A stretch of 36,300 nt of DNA from Dunaliella salina. Taxonomy: Eukaryota; Chlorophyta; Chlorophyceae; Chlamydomonadales; Dunaliellaceae. Positions within the stretch are counted from its first letter, which is position 1; every line of letters begins with the position of its first letter. This document shows positions 10,839-18,473 of the stretch, piece after piece. Made by a program: the position numbers and the translations under genes. Where the stretch lies: positions 65,973 through 102,272 of the forward strand of contig MU069965.1 of NCBI GenBank assembly GCA_002284615.2, written 5' to 3'. A model generated the notes under the pieces. That model was not told where the DNA came from and did no database searches. It was given only the letters and a program-made list of their open reading frames with translations.

Positions 10839-11437
10839 TGTAACGATATCCTAGGAGAATGGCAGCTGCTATTGCCGCCAATTCGGCCTCTTGTGATGGT
10901 GTGGGTGATCCCTGCTCCATTTGGTTGGACATGATTGGTGCTGTCGCTAGCGGGGTGGTAGACCCCTGCACCAATCACTTGTTTACCATTGTGCACATGG
11001 GAGCTGCCGTCCGTGTACGCCCATCCTCTCCAGTTTTCAACTTTGTGTACCAAACAAGGGCTGGATGATGTGAGTGATGAGAAACTTTGTTGGCTTTGTG
11101 TGGAACTGTGTAAGGTTTGTTGGTGGGCAGAAGGTAGCTTTTTAAATTTATTGAAGCCAGTTTCAATTTCTGGGTGTCTTGGATTAAGGATAGGGTCGTT
11201 GCTAATCTTATCTTCCAGCCATCTTGCTTCACGGGCGTCTTGTTTCAGGCCTTTGAGCCAATTTGAGTTAATCTCATTGAGGCGGACTCTTGCGGCAGTA
11301 TTCCAAACAGCAATTACTTGTAGGCTCCAGGAATGGCATGGAAGGTCGATTTTTGGGCTTAGCCAGAAGGGGGTGGTGGCATAGATGAGATTTATTAAGG
11401 TATGGTTCCCAGTGTGCGACAAAGTGAGGATAGGCAT
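10660..11437 (-). pseudogene. A1 RNase H domain, N-terminal part, frameshifted
   Basis: The minus strand encodes WRGWAYTDGSSHVHNGKQVIGAGVY, with the first catalytic Asp of RNase HI in YTDGS. A frameshift then moves the reading to EAELAAIAAAILLGYRYIATDS, which supplies the catalytic Glu and second Asp. A further shift near 10835 leads to the frame with KVKSHAGIIGNECAD. All four carboxylate/His signature blocks of a cellular-type RNase H can thus be seen in order, spread over three frames. Upstream is VIAVWNTAARVRLNEINSNWLKGLK, also conserved in the outer copy. Confidence 0.78.
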
Positions 11438-12041
11438 TTAGGAGTTTTGAGTATGGATTTGTGCTCATAGGGCCTCCCCAGCTTGGTAAGAACATGAAGG
11501 TTGCCGTGGCACGGCTTTGTTCCATGGCAGAATAAATGGCATGCTTGAGAGTATGGTACATCACATCGCTATCGTAGATAAGATCGCATATTGAAAATCC
11601 TGAGAACTCGGACGAGGGGCTGTTGTGGATTGCTCCAAAGACCCTATCTTGAGGGCGTTCACTCCAGTAGCTGAGGTGGCAGGGGTTGTAGTCCAGGGGA
11701 GAAGCCACTTTTTCCTGGGTAACAAGGGCCCATTTCTGCACGGCAGTGTGGATATGGTTTGGTAGGATGCGCATGTATGAGTCCTTGATTTTCTTACTTT
11801 GTTGCGTTTTGCTGTAAAGGGTTGAGCGCGAGGAAAGACCCACGAGCTCAGAGGCAAAGCTTTGGGGTGGAGGTTGGATTGTGTTGTGGATCCCATTGTC
11901 TCTGGCTCTGTCGAAAGCAGTGTTGAGGATATTGATGCGCTCAGGGGTTAGCATTCCTTTGCATCTTCCGTCTGTGCCATAAATGCATGCCACTTGTTTG
12001 GAATAGACTTGTGGTAGCACCAGAGGTGGTATTGGTGGCAT
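11274..12041 (-). pseudogene. A1 domain of unknown function between PHD finger and RNase H
   Basis: The open frame of 255 codons begins near PPIPPLVLPQVYSKQVACIYG and contains blocks shared with the outer copy (19686-20627): RCKGMLTPERINIL, SFASELVGLSSRSTL, LPNHIHTAVQKWALVTQEKVASPLD, YWSERPQDRVFGAIHNSPSSEFSGFS, ATATFMFLPSW and TNPYSKLLNAYPHF. I know no family for it. It has no obvious catalytic motif and no membrane segment. Its preservation in two copies shows that it is part of the element's polyprotein. A weaker counterpart (IAICNNEGKHKIFY) may occur in A' near 26290. Confidence 0.65.
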
Positions 12042-12087
12042 GGAGGGGGAGTGGGTAGCATCTGCTCTGTGTTGGGGGGTCTGCTGT

Positions 12088-12105
12088 ATTACTTAGCTAA
12101 GTAAT
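12088..12105. repeat. 18-bp perfect palindrome
   Basis: ATTACTTAGCTAAGTAAT is its own reverse complement. It lies where the outer copy has continuous coding sequence (between VDLVK and DQQPPH), so it appears to be a small later insertion or expansion that also brings stop codons. Confidence 0.6.
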
Positions 12106-12107
12106 AG

Positions 12108-12725
12108 CTATAGCTTTGGCCTAGTGAGGTCAACTGTTGTGATCCAGAATTCACAGCGGCTAGTTCCATTAATGTTTACTTGGGGGTTTGTGGGATTCAT
12201 GTCAAAGATGGCCTTGTTACGGAGTTCCATGTCTAATTTTTGTTTCCAAGTGTTTATCTTGTCTGAGTTTTCAAATCCTTGCCTTACAAGGTTGTCTAGC
12301 TCAGAGTCAGTAGCTGGATTGGAGAGGTCTGATTCATCTTTGCAAGCCTCAAATTGAAGGATGCATTCATGAAAATTGGGCCAAGCTTCCCTGATGTCTT
12401 CAGGTTCCCAGCTTGGCTCCCAATCAACGCGTATTAGTTCATTGCTGAAAGAGTTTGATTCCCTTTTTAATTTCTCATCATTGCTGAGAGGTTTGCATGC
12501 AGGGCAGGCCCAATAAATGTTGCTGTCTATATCCTGTCTTTGTGCATCATAGTAACATCCGAGCTCCTTCATGCAGGACCAGAGGTAGGTTCGGTGGCAG
12601 ACATCGCAGATGTACATGTCAAGGTAGGGGGGCTCAGAGTTAATGGGCTCTTTGCCGCCGTTGTAGTTGCAGCTCTCACGGCAGGCGCCCTCAATTTCAG
12701 CTCGAGCGGCAGGTCTGGTATTTTC
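12108..12725 (-). pseudogene. A1 PHD-type zinc finger and following conserved segment
   Basis: The minus strand reads AEIEGACRESCNYN, then MYICDVCHRTYLWSCMKELGC, then IYWACPAC: the spaced Cys pairs of a PHD finger. The outer copy has the better sequence CDACHQTYHWGCMKELGC, with the expected His; in A1 that His is Leu. After the finger comes WEPSWEPEDIREAWPNFHECILQFEAC, matched in the outer copy by WKPSWESEDL and FKECLLKFEAQ. PHD fingers usually read histone H3 tails, so a chromatin-targeting role is a reasonable inference for a retrotransposon but is not shown here. The finger lies downstream of the RT and upstream of RNase H. Confidence 0.72.
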
Positions 12726-13029
12726 CTATGATCATGGGCGCAAAGTGGATCAGGTATTGTTCCTGGTGCTGGAAGATTCTCCAGTCACTGACACATGTGA
12801 TATCACTTAGGTCGTAGTTGTAATTAGTATTGACTACGTCATAGAGGTTTGTTTCATCTTTCAGTTTTTCTCAATTTATTTTTCTTGTGGTGCCATACCT
12901 CTATGTGTTGGGCTGTTTGGCCCAGTGGGGAGATACTAGGGATAGAGAGGTTTGCATTAGGTTGAAGAAGCTTTCTCCTCTTAGGTTTTTGTCGGCTGTT
13001 TTGTGTGCCTTAGCTAGAGAACATTAGGG

Positions 13030-13540
13030 TGGTGGTGGGAGGCTCAGAGGGGGATCTTGGCTGATGGTGAGTGGGGGGTGGGTTGTCACTTTGGTGTTGC
13101 ATGGCCAGGGAATTGGATGTTGTTTGCTTACAGGTACTCAGTGTATGGAGGGAGCTTGATTGTGACTTGGATTGCGTGCGCTTGCTGGGAGGCTCGTTGG
13201 GAGGAGACATAGCTTGTGGGTCCCTTCTGTGTGGGGCATCCAGATTGTTAGGTTGGGTGGTGGGGAGTGCAAGCAGAGGCGGCTCTTTTCCTGATGGGGG
13301 ATAGATTCTCGCTTGGGTGTTGTAAGGCTAGGGCATTGGATGTTGTTTGGTTAACGTTAAAGGTACTCTGTGTGTGAGTGGAGCTTGATTGTGACTTAGA
13401 TTGCGTGCGCTTGCTGGGTGGCTCATTGGGGGGAGAACAGCTTGTGGGTCCCACCTGTGTGGGGTATCAGGATGGATAGGTTGGGTGGTGGGGAGTGCCA
13501 GGTTGGCAGAGGCGGCTCTCTTCCTGATGGAGATGGTGTT
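13030..13540 (-). repeat. Tandem duplication, period about 229 bp, in the A1 linker
   Basis: Two adjacent units read on the minus strand as RKRAASA ... SPPNEPPSKRTQSKSQSS ... QTTSNxLAxQH. Matching points lie 229 bp apart (for example 13181 and 13410). A third, more diverged version of the basic motif (EEPPSKRTRSKSKQ) occurs upstream near 13740. The basic cluster resembles a nuclear localisation signal. Confidence 0.75.
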
Positions 13541-13578
13541 TGAAGGAGTTTCCTGGGGGTAGAGGGGCATCACTTGTG

Positions 13579-14650
13579 TTATATTTTGTGCTTGCGTGGG
13601 TGTGGTGGCAGAGTATGGGGTCTCTGTGGTTCCTTGCTGTATTTGCTGAGTGGGGAGGAGAAGCAAGTAGTTTTAGGTTTGTTTTGCTCCAGGGAGGTTG
13701 CTCCTGTGGTTAGTGTGGTTGTTTGCTTGCTTTTAGAACGTGTCCTTTTGCTAGGTGGCTCTTCAGTTGCGTTTATGGTATTTTGAGAAAGTGTATTGAG
13801 TGGTATAACTTTTGTGGGAGGTACATCATGCTTGTTGGCAGCTCCCTGCCAGTGGGGATTATTGTCGGCGTTGTTGGGGCTCCTTTGGGTTGTGGTACCT
13901 TGTATGTTCTCTTGTATGGTGTCTCGAGTGTTCCCAGGGTTAATGCTTGCCTCTTCGTGAGGTGTGGAGGAGGTCCCTCGCGTGCTGTGAGAAGTGGTGG
14001 TCAGGGAGATGGTGCTCTGGGAAGTGACGTCGAAGGAGGCAATGTTTAAGGAGGAGGTGTTGTGGCAGGTTGTCTCTGTTGTGTTTAAGGAGTTCGTGGA
14101 TTGATTGTTATTAATTTCTGCTAGGCTGGCCCCTTGATTGCGTGTTGCTCTGTTAGGGTTTTGGTTGGGGGTAGTGACAGAGGTATTTGCAAGGTTGGTG
14201 CGGCGGCCTGTAAGCGGGTGTGTATAGCGGGTTCTGGAGCGGGGTTGTGTTGGGGGTACTGTTGGGGGTACTGGTTGTGATGTGTGTGCAGTTAGGGGGA
14301 TATTTTCTGGGCACGGTGAGTCTGGAGGTGCACCGTTGAAGTGTGTGTCAACCAGCTCGCTTATGAGGCTGTTGTTGATTTGGCGAAATCTAGGGAGTGT
14401 GTTAGCTGCAGTATTTTTGTCTTCCAGAATTTTATGTATGATGTCCTGGGTTGATTCTACATCAGGAGGTAGGTTGACTAGGGCTGCCAACCTGTTGAGG
14501 GCTATCTTCCTTTTTTTCGTAATTTTTGAGTGCTTGTTCTTGAGTTGCGCCACAGTGATTATGTGGGTTCCGCTAGTTGTTGTAAGTTCATGGAGTCCTT
14601 GGATGTACATCTCGATCGAGACTTAGGAGGGGGTTTTGTGATGCAAGCAG
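13579..14650 (-). pseudogene. A1 linker: conserved start, then Ser/Thr/Asn/Pro-rich low-complexity region
   Basis: A frame of 343 codons starts MYIQGLHELTTTSGTHIITVAQL and KKRKIALNRLAALVNL. Both blocks are conserved in the outer copy (ISGLHELTSRCKTHVILVSQL, CKIALNRLAALVHL) and weakly in A'. The remaining ~270 residues are rich in Ser, Thr, Asn and Pro and look disordered, with a basic PPSKRTRSKSK motif near the end. The region separates the RT from the PHD finger and probably acts as a flexible hinge. I see no catalytic motif. Confidence 0.6.
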
Positions 14651-14678
14651 TCAGCGTTGGGAAGGAGTGGGCTGGGGG

Positions 14679-14905
14679 TTAATGGAGGGAGAGGGCCTCA
14701 TCAATGATCTTGAAGTCATCCAGGAACAGGCTTATGCTTTGTTTTGTGAGGTGGAGCTTGCTCGAGTAGACACTGATGAGCTGGTGAGCTCTCATGCAGT
14801 AATCTAGTTGGCGCTTGATTCGAGGGTTTGTTCCTTCTCTTGTTGTAAGGTACTCTGTGGCTAGGTCCTTCAAGTGTTTTACTTGCAATATGAGGAGGTT
14901 CAGAG
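14679..14905 (-). pseudogene. A1 post-RT segment, downstream half
   Basis: The minus strand reads LNLLILQVKHLKDLATEYLTTREGTNPRIKRQLDYCMRAHQL and then SSKLHLTKQSISLFLDDFKIIDEALSLH. The outer copy has LNLLTKQIENPNTLPETYLTKRRGTNLHIKRQLN and SSKLHLMKNGTSVFEEELEHICEALTLH (25330-25110). The upstream half is displaced to 15485-15667 by the hAT-like MITE. Confidence 0.65.
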
Positions 14906-15484
14906 CAGGGTTGCCTAGTTCGAGAACTTTGAACTGTTCGAGAACTCGAACTTTTTTGAACTGTTCGAGAACTGTAAATTGCCAGTTCAAAGAACTTTAT
15001 GCCCTGTGCCTAAAAAGGGGTGTGAGAACCCCCAACACCATTCCCACCCGGTCCATTGGGGACCCTTCACTTTGCCCATTATGACATTTATGCAGCCTGG
15101 GATGTAGTACGAGGCTATCGTAAGCCTTGTATAACTGTTACATTCCTCCCCACCCTCCTTAGCTCACGTCCTCGCGAGCTGTACACAACACAACCACCGA
15201 AGGTTTTACATGTGAACCTCCGAACGTGGCCAGTGGGACCTTCGGGGAGAACTTCCGCTTTTTCCGCTGTGCACTTCCCAGGGATCGAACCATGGACCTC
15301 ATGATTGCGGAGTCATGGGTGGCCCTTGATAGGCTTCGCTTACCAATGTAACCCTCGTNAAAAGTCAGAAACCCCAGCCTTCTCGCCTGCAGGCAAACGC
15401 TCGATCGAACAATCCGTCGAACCACGAACTTTATCGAATTATTCGCGAACTTAATTTGTCAAATCCCCGAACTAGGCAACCCTG
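14906..15484. mobile_element. hAT-like MITE, 579 bp, with 17-bp terminal inverted repeats and 8-bp TSD
   Basis: The left end, CAGGGTTGCCTAGTTCG (14906-14922), is the exact reverse complement of the right end (15468-15484). The flanks carry the 8-bp duplication GTTCAGAG (14898-14905 and 15485-15492). An 8-bp TSD and a terminus starting CAGGG are features of the hAT superfamily. Several GTTCGAGAAC-like subterminal motifs follow the left end. There is no transposase, so it would have moved with enzyme supplied elsewhere. Removing it with one duplicate restores the family A post-RT coding sequence. It carries a tRNA-like segment. Confidence 0.92.
15278..15358 (-). other. tRNA-like (Pol III promoter-like) segment inside the MITE
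   Basis: On the minus strand GGTTCGATCCC (15291-15281) matches the tRNA B box/T-arm consensus GGTTCGANNCC. TTACATTGGTAAGCG (15351-15337) resembles an A box/D arm about 50 bases upstream, which is normal tRNA spacing. I could not pair the acceptor ends, so it is not a functional tRNA gene. It could be a captured tRNA relic or the head of a tRNA-derived SINE. An N lies at 15359. Confidence 0.4.
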
Positions 15485-15667
15485 GTTCAGAGTGACATTG
15501 CGGTGTCTGTTTGAAGGGTCTTCTAAGTTCAGAGTAAGGGCAAGGGCCATTCGCCTATGGTATTCTGCAGATATTGATGTCACACCCAGGTCACAATTAG
15601 AGGTGTCCTCTCGAATCATGGCAGTAGCAGTGCAATTCCACAGACCAAACTTGTCTTTGATATGACA
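15485..15667 (-). pseudogene. A1 post-RT segment, upstream half
   Basis: The minus strand encodes KDKFGLWNCTATAMIREDTSNCDLGVTSI and then EYHRRMALALTLNLEDPSNRHRNVTLN. These match the outer copy (KHKLWKSTAAAMVREGPDNF; DYHRRQAFSLCSSLQDPSVRHRTVSLN) near 25350-25480. It is bounded by the MITE on one side and the 518-bp insert on the other. Confidence 0.68.
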
Positions 15668-16185
15668 TGCTCATTTAGTGTTGTGTCAACTTAACTGTTG
15701 TTGACCAATTAGTTAGATCGTTATAGGGGTTTTTTGGGGTGATGATTTTCCCTGGGACCTCTATGTTGAGAATTTCTCTATATTCTACGTTCTACATTCT
15801 GCTTTGTACATGTATTGCCATCTGGATATGATGTAGTAGAACATCTCAGCCTTCTATGTGTAAAGGAGTGATGGCTTGAGGCCAAGCAAGCCCTGGGCAG
15901 AGGGCAAGGATGGAGCAGCAGCGTGGCAATCAGGGAAGTGAGGCAAAGAGAGCACAAGAGAGTAAGCATGCCTGAGTGTGGCAGGCATTGCAAGAAGCAT
16001 GCTGCTGGTTATTGCAGCCCAATGTCCTCTGATGGAGGGTTACTCCACCTTGGACGAAGAACATGGTGGTGCAGAGGCAGGTCACACACTGCCGTGACCA
16101 GTAAACCACACCGCCATCCCAACACAAATTCCCCACAGTGATTCGTGTTGCCAAGTCAGTACATCTTACAGAACATGATCTGGGC
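15668..16185. mobile_element. Unclassified 518-bp insertion in A1
   Basis: Family A coding sequence is interrupted between DRIICH (minus strand, near 16190) and IKDKFGLWN (near 15660), and the outer copy is continuous here (DRMVKHKHKLWKS). The break is flanked by the 6-bp direct repeat ATGACA (15662-15667 and 16186-16191). The insert has no evident inverted termini, no poly-A-like tail and no long conserved frame. It may be a SINE-like or non-autonomous DNA element of unknown type. Confidence 0.6.
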
Positions 16186-16365
16186 ATGACAGATAATTCT
16201 ATCCACCATATTATCCCACATCTTAAGGTAAGTAGGGGTGCAGGGGGTGACTGCAAAGGAATAAGTCAGACTGGGTATGATAGCTGTACGAACGATCTTT
16301 AGAATTAGGCTTGGGGTTAGAGACGTTTCTCTTAGGCTTTCTAGCTTTTCTTTGAGATTATTAGT

Positions 16366-16429
16366 CATGCACCTAGTGTCTAATAGCGTAGCTTTTCTTT
16401 TCTTTTCTTTTCTTTTCTTTTTCATGCAC
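16366..16429 (+). mobile_element. Tail-only retroelement micro-insertion (16373-16422) with 7-8 bp TSD
   Basis: CATGCAC at 16366-16372 is repeated at 16423-16429 (8 bp if the preceding T is counted). Between them are only about 20 unique bases and five TTTTC units. The tract resembles the (TTTTC)n 3' end of family A in plus orientation. The outer family A copy lacks it, confirming a later insertion. Confidence 0.7.
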
Positions 16430-16441
16430 TGTATTTGGTGC

Positions 16442-16498
16442 TTCCAGTTCAAGGTAAGGTAAGGTAAGGTTACACCGCTATATATATTCCAGTTCAAG
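16442..16498 (-). mobile_element. Tail-only family D micro-insertion (16454-16486) with 12-bp TSD
   Basis: TTCCAGTTCAAG at 16442-16453 is repeated at 16487-16498. The 33 bases between them read, on the minus strand, as an AGCGGTGTAACC core followed by CTTACCTTACCTTAC. This matches the 3' end of the family D pieces at 28308 (AGCAATGTGCCCTTACC) and 29678. It is an extreme 5' truncation that leaves only the tail. Confidence 0.72.
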
Positions 16499-18464
16499 TT
16501 CATGGTTCGTCTACTCCCAGATAGCAAAAAGGCGTGTCCGGTGTAATGAACTGTGCTTTTTGTCCTCGTATGTCAATTTTGTTTTCAAGTTGCTGGCAAA
16601 GAGTGGGAAGGTGTCACTACATTCTTGTCTTTAGGCGGGTGACCATATAGGATGCCTGTCACTTTGGTCTTGCTACCGGATATGATGAGTGCTGCCCAGT
16701 CGGAAAAAAGTGTAATCTTACGTGCCTGAATTTTGAGGTTTTGAATAGTGTTAGTTTTGCTGAGTAGGTCATCAGCAAAGGAGGCGCTGCTTAGTATGTT
16801 GGCCATGGCTGGCCAGGTGCGTTTCAGACAGTTTGGTTTTCATTAGGGATGCAGATGTGTTTGTAACCGCGCCCTCCTACGTGGAGCCAGCGGAGAAGGG
16901 GTTCCATGTACAGTAGAAATAGGAAAGGAGACAATGTGTCGCCTTGAATAGTGCCTCTTTCAACGGGAATTTGTCCTGTATCAGTCCCATTGGCAAGTCT
17001 GATGAGGGTGGTGGTGGCGTCCTCGTATAGGTTTTTAACCGTGTCTGTGGCATCAGTGGGGAGGCCAAGGTCATACATGATCCATAGCATACGATCATGA
17101 TTGGTTGTGTTGAATGCAGAGGTGAAATCCACAATGAGGGCATAGATGTCTTGCTTAAAGAATTTGGCGTCTTCTAAGCTCATGACTACATTTTGGAGCT
17201 GGTGAATTGTATCTTTTTGGTTGCGGAAGCCAGCCTGCGTGCTGCTGAGCAAGGAGTGTGCTTCAGCATATTCATAAAGTGTACTAGTGATGAGGCGGGT
17301 CCAGAATTTGTAGAGTGTATAAGCGATTCCTCTTAGTCTGTAGGAGGAAAGGTTGGTTTCTTCTCCTTTTCCCTTGTCTATCAGGATTGTGCTGCTTGTT
17401 TTCCAGTTTGCAGGGGTGAGACGCGTGGCCCACATTATGATGAAGAGCTTGTGTATCGTTTCTTGTATCTCTGGAGGGAGCATCCTAAAGAGTTCATTGG
17501 CTATACCATCCGGCCCTGGAGATCTGTTGTTGCTCAGAGTCTTTATGCATTCACGGAAGGCACTTTCGTCAAGGATCTTGGAGTGGAGCCAGTCTCTTTC
17601 TTGTCTCCCCTCTAATTCGTCTTTGGTTATTTGAGACTGGAAGGTGAAGGGGTCGGGAACATATTTTGATGCGCCTGCTTGCTCCCAGGGATAGCCTCTG
17701 GGTGCTTCTTCTGGAAGATATTTTCCAGTTTTTGTATTGTCGTTTTTGAGAGCATTGCTGTAGTATTTTTCTACAAATTGTGCAATTTTCTTGGATTCTG
17801 TTTCGGGATGGTTATCTTCAGGGTTGCGTTGGGCTTGCAAGCCAGCTCTTGGTTGTGCATTCTTAACCTTGAAGATTTCCTTATGCGCTTTCTTTGGGTT
17901 TTTGATAGCAAGTTTGCATTGCTGTTTGCAAGCTTGCTTGGTTTGTTGAATGTTTTTGGCCCGGTCAATGCTAGATATAGTTTCTTTGGTGGATTTAAAA
18001 AGATTTTCCAGCTGTTCTTGTAAAGGTAGGTTGGGATTGAGCGTTCTTAGCTCTGAGATTGCCTTATGTAAGGCTTCATTGCCCTGGACTTGCTCTAGCA
18101 CGTTGGAAGTCAGGCCCTTGGCGTTGACAAAGGGTGAGAGGACATGCTTCTGGATAGCTCTGATCTGGCCTAGTCCTTTCAGCAGAGAGTTGCGCTTGTT
18201 GCTGACAGGTCTTGGGTTGTAGTGTCTAAGGTCTTCAGAGATAGTTTTGGTCTCGCAAGTTTTTCGTGCAACATCGTGGGAGGAATGTATGAGGTTGGTA
18301 ACTTTGTCAGCCAGGTCCTCTAGGATTTCAGGGGCAGGTCTATGGCAAAGAGAGGTGAGCTTCTTGGTAGTTTTGGCGCTCGTTGTCCTGAGATTTTCAA
18401 GGAAGGTGCTAGCCTCCGTAAAGGCTGAGTTGAGCACTTGTAAGGTTCCCTCAAGCTCCTGGAT
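16499..18464 (-). pseudogene. A1 reverse transcriptase region, frameshifted before the catalytic Asp pair
   Basis: The main frame (18437-16824, 537 codons, open upstream to the insertion boundary) has a charged, probably helical N-terminal ~280 residues. The RT follows: NRSPGPDGI (finger motif, ~304), SSYRLRGIAYTLYKFW, motif A ALIVDFTSAFN (Asp 437) and motif B RGTIQGDTLSP (494-504). A one-base shift then moves reading to MANILSSASFADDLL (16806-16585), which carries the motif C Asp pair. A further shift leads to FCYLGVDEP near 16515, the usual post-motif segment. Motif B of the QGDTLSP type separates it from family B (QGCPLSP). The first ATG is arbitrary because the 5' end is truncated. Confidence 0.85.
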
Positions 18465-18473
18465 GGCTTTTGT
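18465..18473 (+). repeat. 9-bp target-site duplication, right copy (younger family A)
   Basis: GGCTTTTGT, identical to 9255-9263. It separates the 5' truncation point of A1 from the interrupted outer family A frame. Confidence 0.9.

Larger units (their letters stand above)
9264..18464 (-). mobile_element. Younger family A non-LTR retrotransposon (A1), 5'-truncated, nested
   Basis: This 9.2-kb insertion has exact 9-bp flanking repeats and a (TTTTC)n-like 3' tail at 9264-9296. On the minus strand its order is RT, a long linker, PHD finger, unrecognised domain, RNase H, Cys/His knuckle, RLE-like domain and a conserved C-terminal tail. Without four later insertions it is about 8.0 kb. The 5' end lies within sequence preceding the RT, so any N-terminal apurinic-type endonuclease is missing. 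At least five frameshifts and several stops show it is dead. RT plus RNase H plus RLE fits the Dualen/RandI group of green algae; I infer that relationship from domain content, not from an alignment. Confidence 0.82.

Noticed and set aside
13723..14049. Plus-strand frames of about 110 codons over the linker
   Set aside because: They are the opposite strand of the Ser/Thr-rich family A linker and share nothing with known proteins.
15278..15358. Functional tRNA gene
   Set aside because: A and B box-like motifs are present but the acceptor ends do not pair and the segment is embedded in a MITE.
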